Below are positions 63,083 through 64,000 of a stretch of 64,000 bases of DNA, piece after piece; within the stretch, counting starts at the first letter, position 1, and every line of letters starts with the position of its first letter. The notes under the pieces were generated by a model. The model saw nothing but the letters and a program-made list of their open reading frames with translations, did no database searches and had not been told where the DNA came from. The position numbers and the translations under genes were made by a program. The stretch covers positions 1 through 64,000 of the forward strand of contig JAIOPQ010000027.1 in the NCBI GenBank assembly GCA_021413825.1. The letters are read 5' to 3'. This DNA comes from Spirochaetia bacterium (lineage in GTDB: Bacteria > Spirochaetota > Leptospiria > Leptospirales > Leptonemataceae).

Positions 63083-63667
63083 TTACAACCCTATTGGCAT
63101 TCTCACTCCGTAACTGACAAAGTTCGATCCGCACGTGGGTGGGCAGAGCAAACCAAAAATTCCGGACCTGTGGTGAATTCGCAGAAATGTTTCCACGGGA
63201 TAGCTGGAAGGAAGACTGAATCCAATTTCAAACATCAGGTAATTCAAAACCTGACTGGATTTCTGCGAATGTAAAACCCAGGGCCATTGGATTGGATCAA
63301 AGTTTCGATTCTCTAAACGGGGATTTTCTGTTGCAATTGAGATTCCCTCGCCCGCACGCAAGAACAACGGAGTTCGCGGGAGATTGAGACGTGCGATAGC
63401 CACTCCACAGGCCTCCGCGTTATGCATCAGACCTGTGTGTTTTGCAGCTATTACCTCACCCTCAATTTGAAATGGACCCCGCGTAGCAATTTCACGATTC
63501 AAACCAAGGGCCCAGATATTTGAATTTCTGTAGTTCGTTCGCTGGCGGACAAGAATTGGAATCAAATCCGTCTCAGTCCATTGCCCACCATACATTACGG
63601 CAGAAAGTTTTTCCGCATGGAGATTCGCAGCAAGGAGCCCAAGTAACACCCAGCAAAGGAGTTTCAT
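63083..63667 (-). CDS. Putative outer-membrane beta-barrel protein
   Basis: A 194-residue protein with a signal peptide (MKLLCWVLLGLLAANLHA) and alternating strands ending in Phe or aromatic pairs (NIWALGLNREIATRGPFQIEG; QVLNYLMFEIGFSLPSSY). FLRIHHRSGIFGL resembles the His-containing loop of PagL/PagP-like lipid-A enzymes, but I would not assign that activity. The ATG overlaps the stop of the upstream gene (ATGA). Confidence 0.6.
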   Translation of the reverse strand: MKLLCWVLLGLLAANLHAEKLSAVMYGGQWTETDLIPILVRQRTNYRNSNIWALGLNREIATRGPFQIEGEVIAAKHTGLMHNAEACGVAIARLNLPRTPLFLRAGEGISIATENPRLENRNFDPIQWPWVLHSQKSSQVLNYLMFEIGFSLPSSYPVETFLRIHHRSGIFGLLCPPTCGSNFVSYGVRMPIGL

Positions 63668-64000
63668 GGTACGCTTCCAAGATCGGCGCCCATACCTATC
63701 AAAATGTTGTAGGTTCCGAGCGATCTTGAAGAGAACAGATTCGATTTCAGATTCTGTCGAATATAGTCAACCTGGACCTTCAAGAAAACAGGATCGGTTA
63801 CATGAATATTCGTACCGAGTGTTGCTCCATACAGCGCCGAGGCCCCGTTTCGAATTCGATTCGATGGACGGAACGGATCTGGATCAAGAGATGAATGCGC
63901 GTGACCCGAAAATCCACCTCCACCAATTCTTAGTCCACCATATGGATCGACTCTGCGGGTCGGGAGCGGATGAAAGAAGAGCGAAACGCCGCCAACGTTA
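63664..64000 (-). CDS. C-terminal part of an outer-membrane barrel protein (cut by window edge)
   Basis: The minus-strand frame is open from the right edge to a TGA at 63664, giving the last 111 residues. They contain LRIGGGGFSGHAHSS, ALYGATLGTNIHVTD, FLKVQVDYIRQN and GTYNILIGMGADLGSV, short alternating strands with aromatic or Gly ends as in OmpW/OmpA-type barrels. The stop overlaps the start of the next gene, so the two are co-translated. Confidence 0.55.
   Translation of the reverse strand, partial: NVGGVSLFFHPLPTRRVDPYGGLRIGGGGFSGHAHSSLDPDPFRPSNRIRNGASALYGATLGTNIHVTDPVFLKVQVDYIRQNLKSNLFSSRSLGTYNILIGMGADLGSVP

Overview
The window looks like chromosomal DNA from a spirochaete of the order Leptospirales or a close relative. 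The base composition is mid-range by eye. The evidence is a PilZ/DUF1577-like protein of the kind known from Leptospira, stand-alone CheX proteins, a 7TM SpoIIE phosphatase, many lipoproteins with relaxed spirochaetal lipoboxes, and a mreB-mreC-mreD-mrdA-rodA wall-elongation operon. The assignment rests on protein recognition only. I saw no phage, transposase, CRISPR array or rRNA, and one tRNA (Leu-GAG). Genes lie on both strands, are densely packed and often overlap.

Layout. 1-5.9 kb: the start of an acyl-CoA dehydrogenase running off the left edge, a YgiQ radical-SAM protein, a small lipoprotein, and a two-gene signalling unit (membrane GAF plus degenerate GGDEF protein, then a CheX-like protein). 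6-10.8 kb: a complete MacA-MacB-outer membrane factor exporter operon. 11-20.7 kb: Ohr peroxidase, an RCC1-repeat lipoprotein, an SDR, PhzF, a ChrA chromate transporter with a recognisable promoter, several membrane proteins, YnfA and a solo MlaF-type ATPase. 20.7-24.3 kb: the most interesting block, an ECF sigma/NrsF anti-sigma pair divergent from a bufferin-like RiPP operon (MNIO enzyme, Cys-rich precursor, DUF2063 partner, second Cys-rich precursor, terminator). 24.3-29.5 kb: two divergent regulator/target pairs (HxlR and TetR), each with a clear pair of palindromic operators between the genes, plus a DUF2817 peptidase and a RidA protein. 29.5-38 kb: tRNA-Leu, two different phosphohexomutases, a PduO-type adenosyltransferase, a TPM-domain protein and ArgD. 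38-53.4 kb: STAS and PilZ proteins, a CAP protein, an EamA permease, gltD and a frameshifted gltB, MarR, SpoIIE and a CDF zinc transporter. 53.4-64 kb: the wall-elongation operon, its upstream membrane proteins, a SurA-N-like protein, CheX, and two outer-membrane proteins, the last cut by the right edge.

How parts work together. A metal or oxidative stress theme recurs: SigF/NrsF with bufferins, the chromate transporter, Ohr, the CDF exporter and MacAB-TolC. The sigma gene and the bufferin operon have matching promoter-like motifs of the form GTAAC(C/T)-N16-G(G/A)AT on opposite strands of the same intergenic region, so they are probably one regulon. gltB appears to have lost a short segment and its reading frame near the 3' end, although its conserved tail remains intact in another frame overlapping the gltD start. 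All functional calls come from reading translated sequence; no database search was possible.
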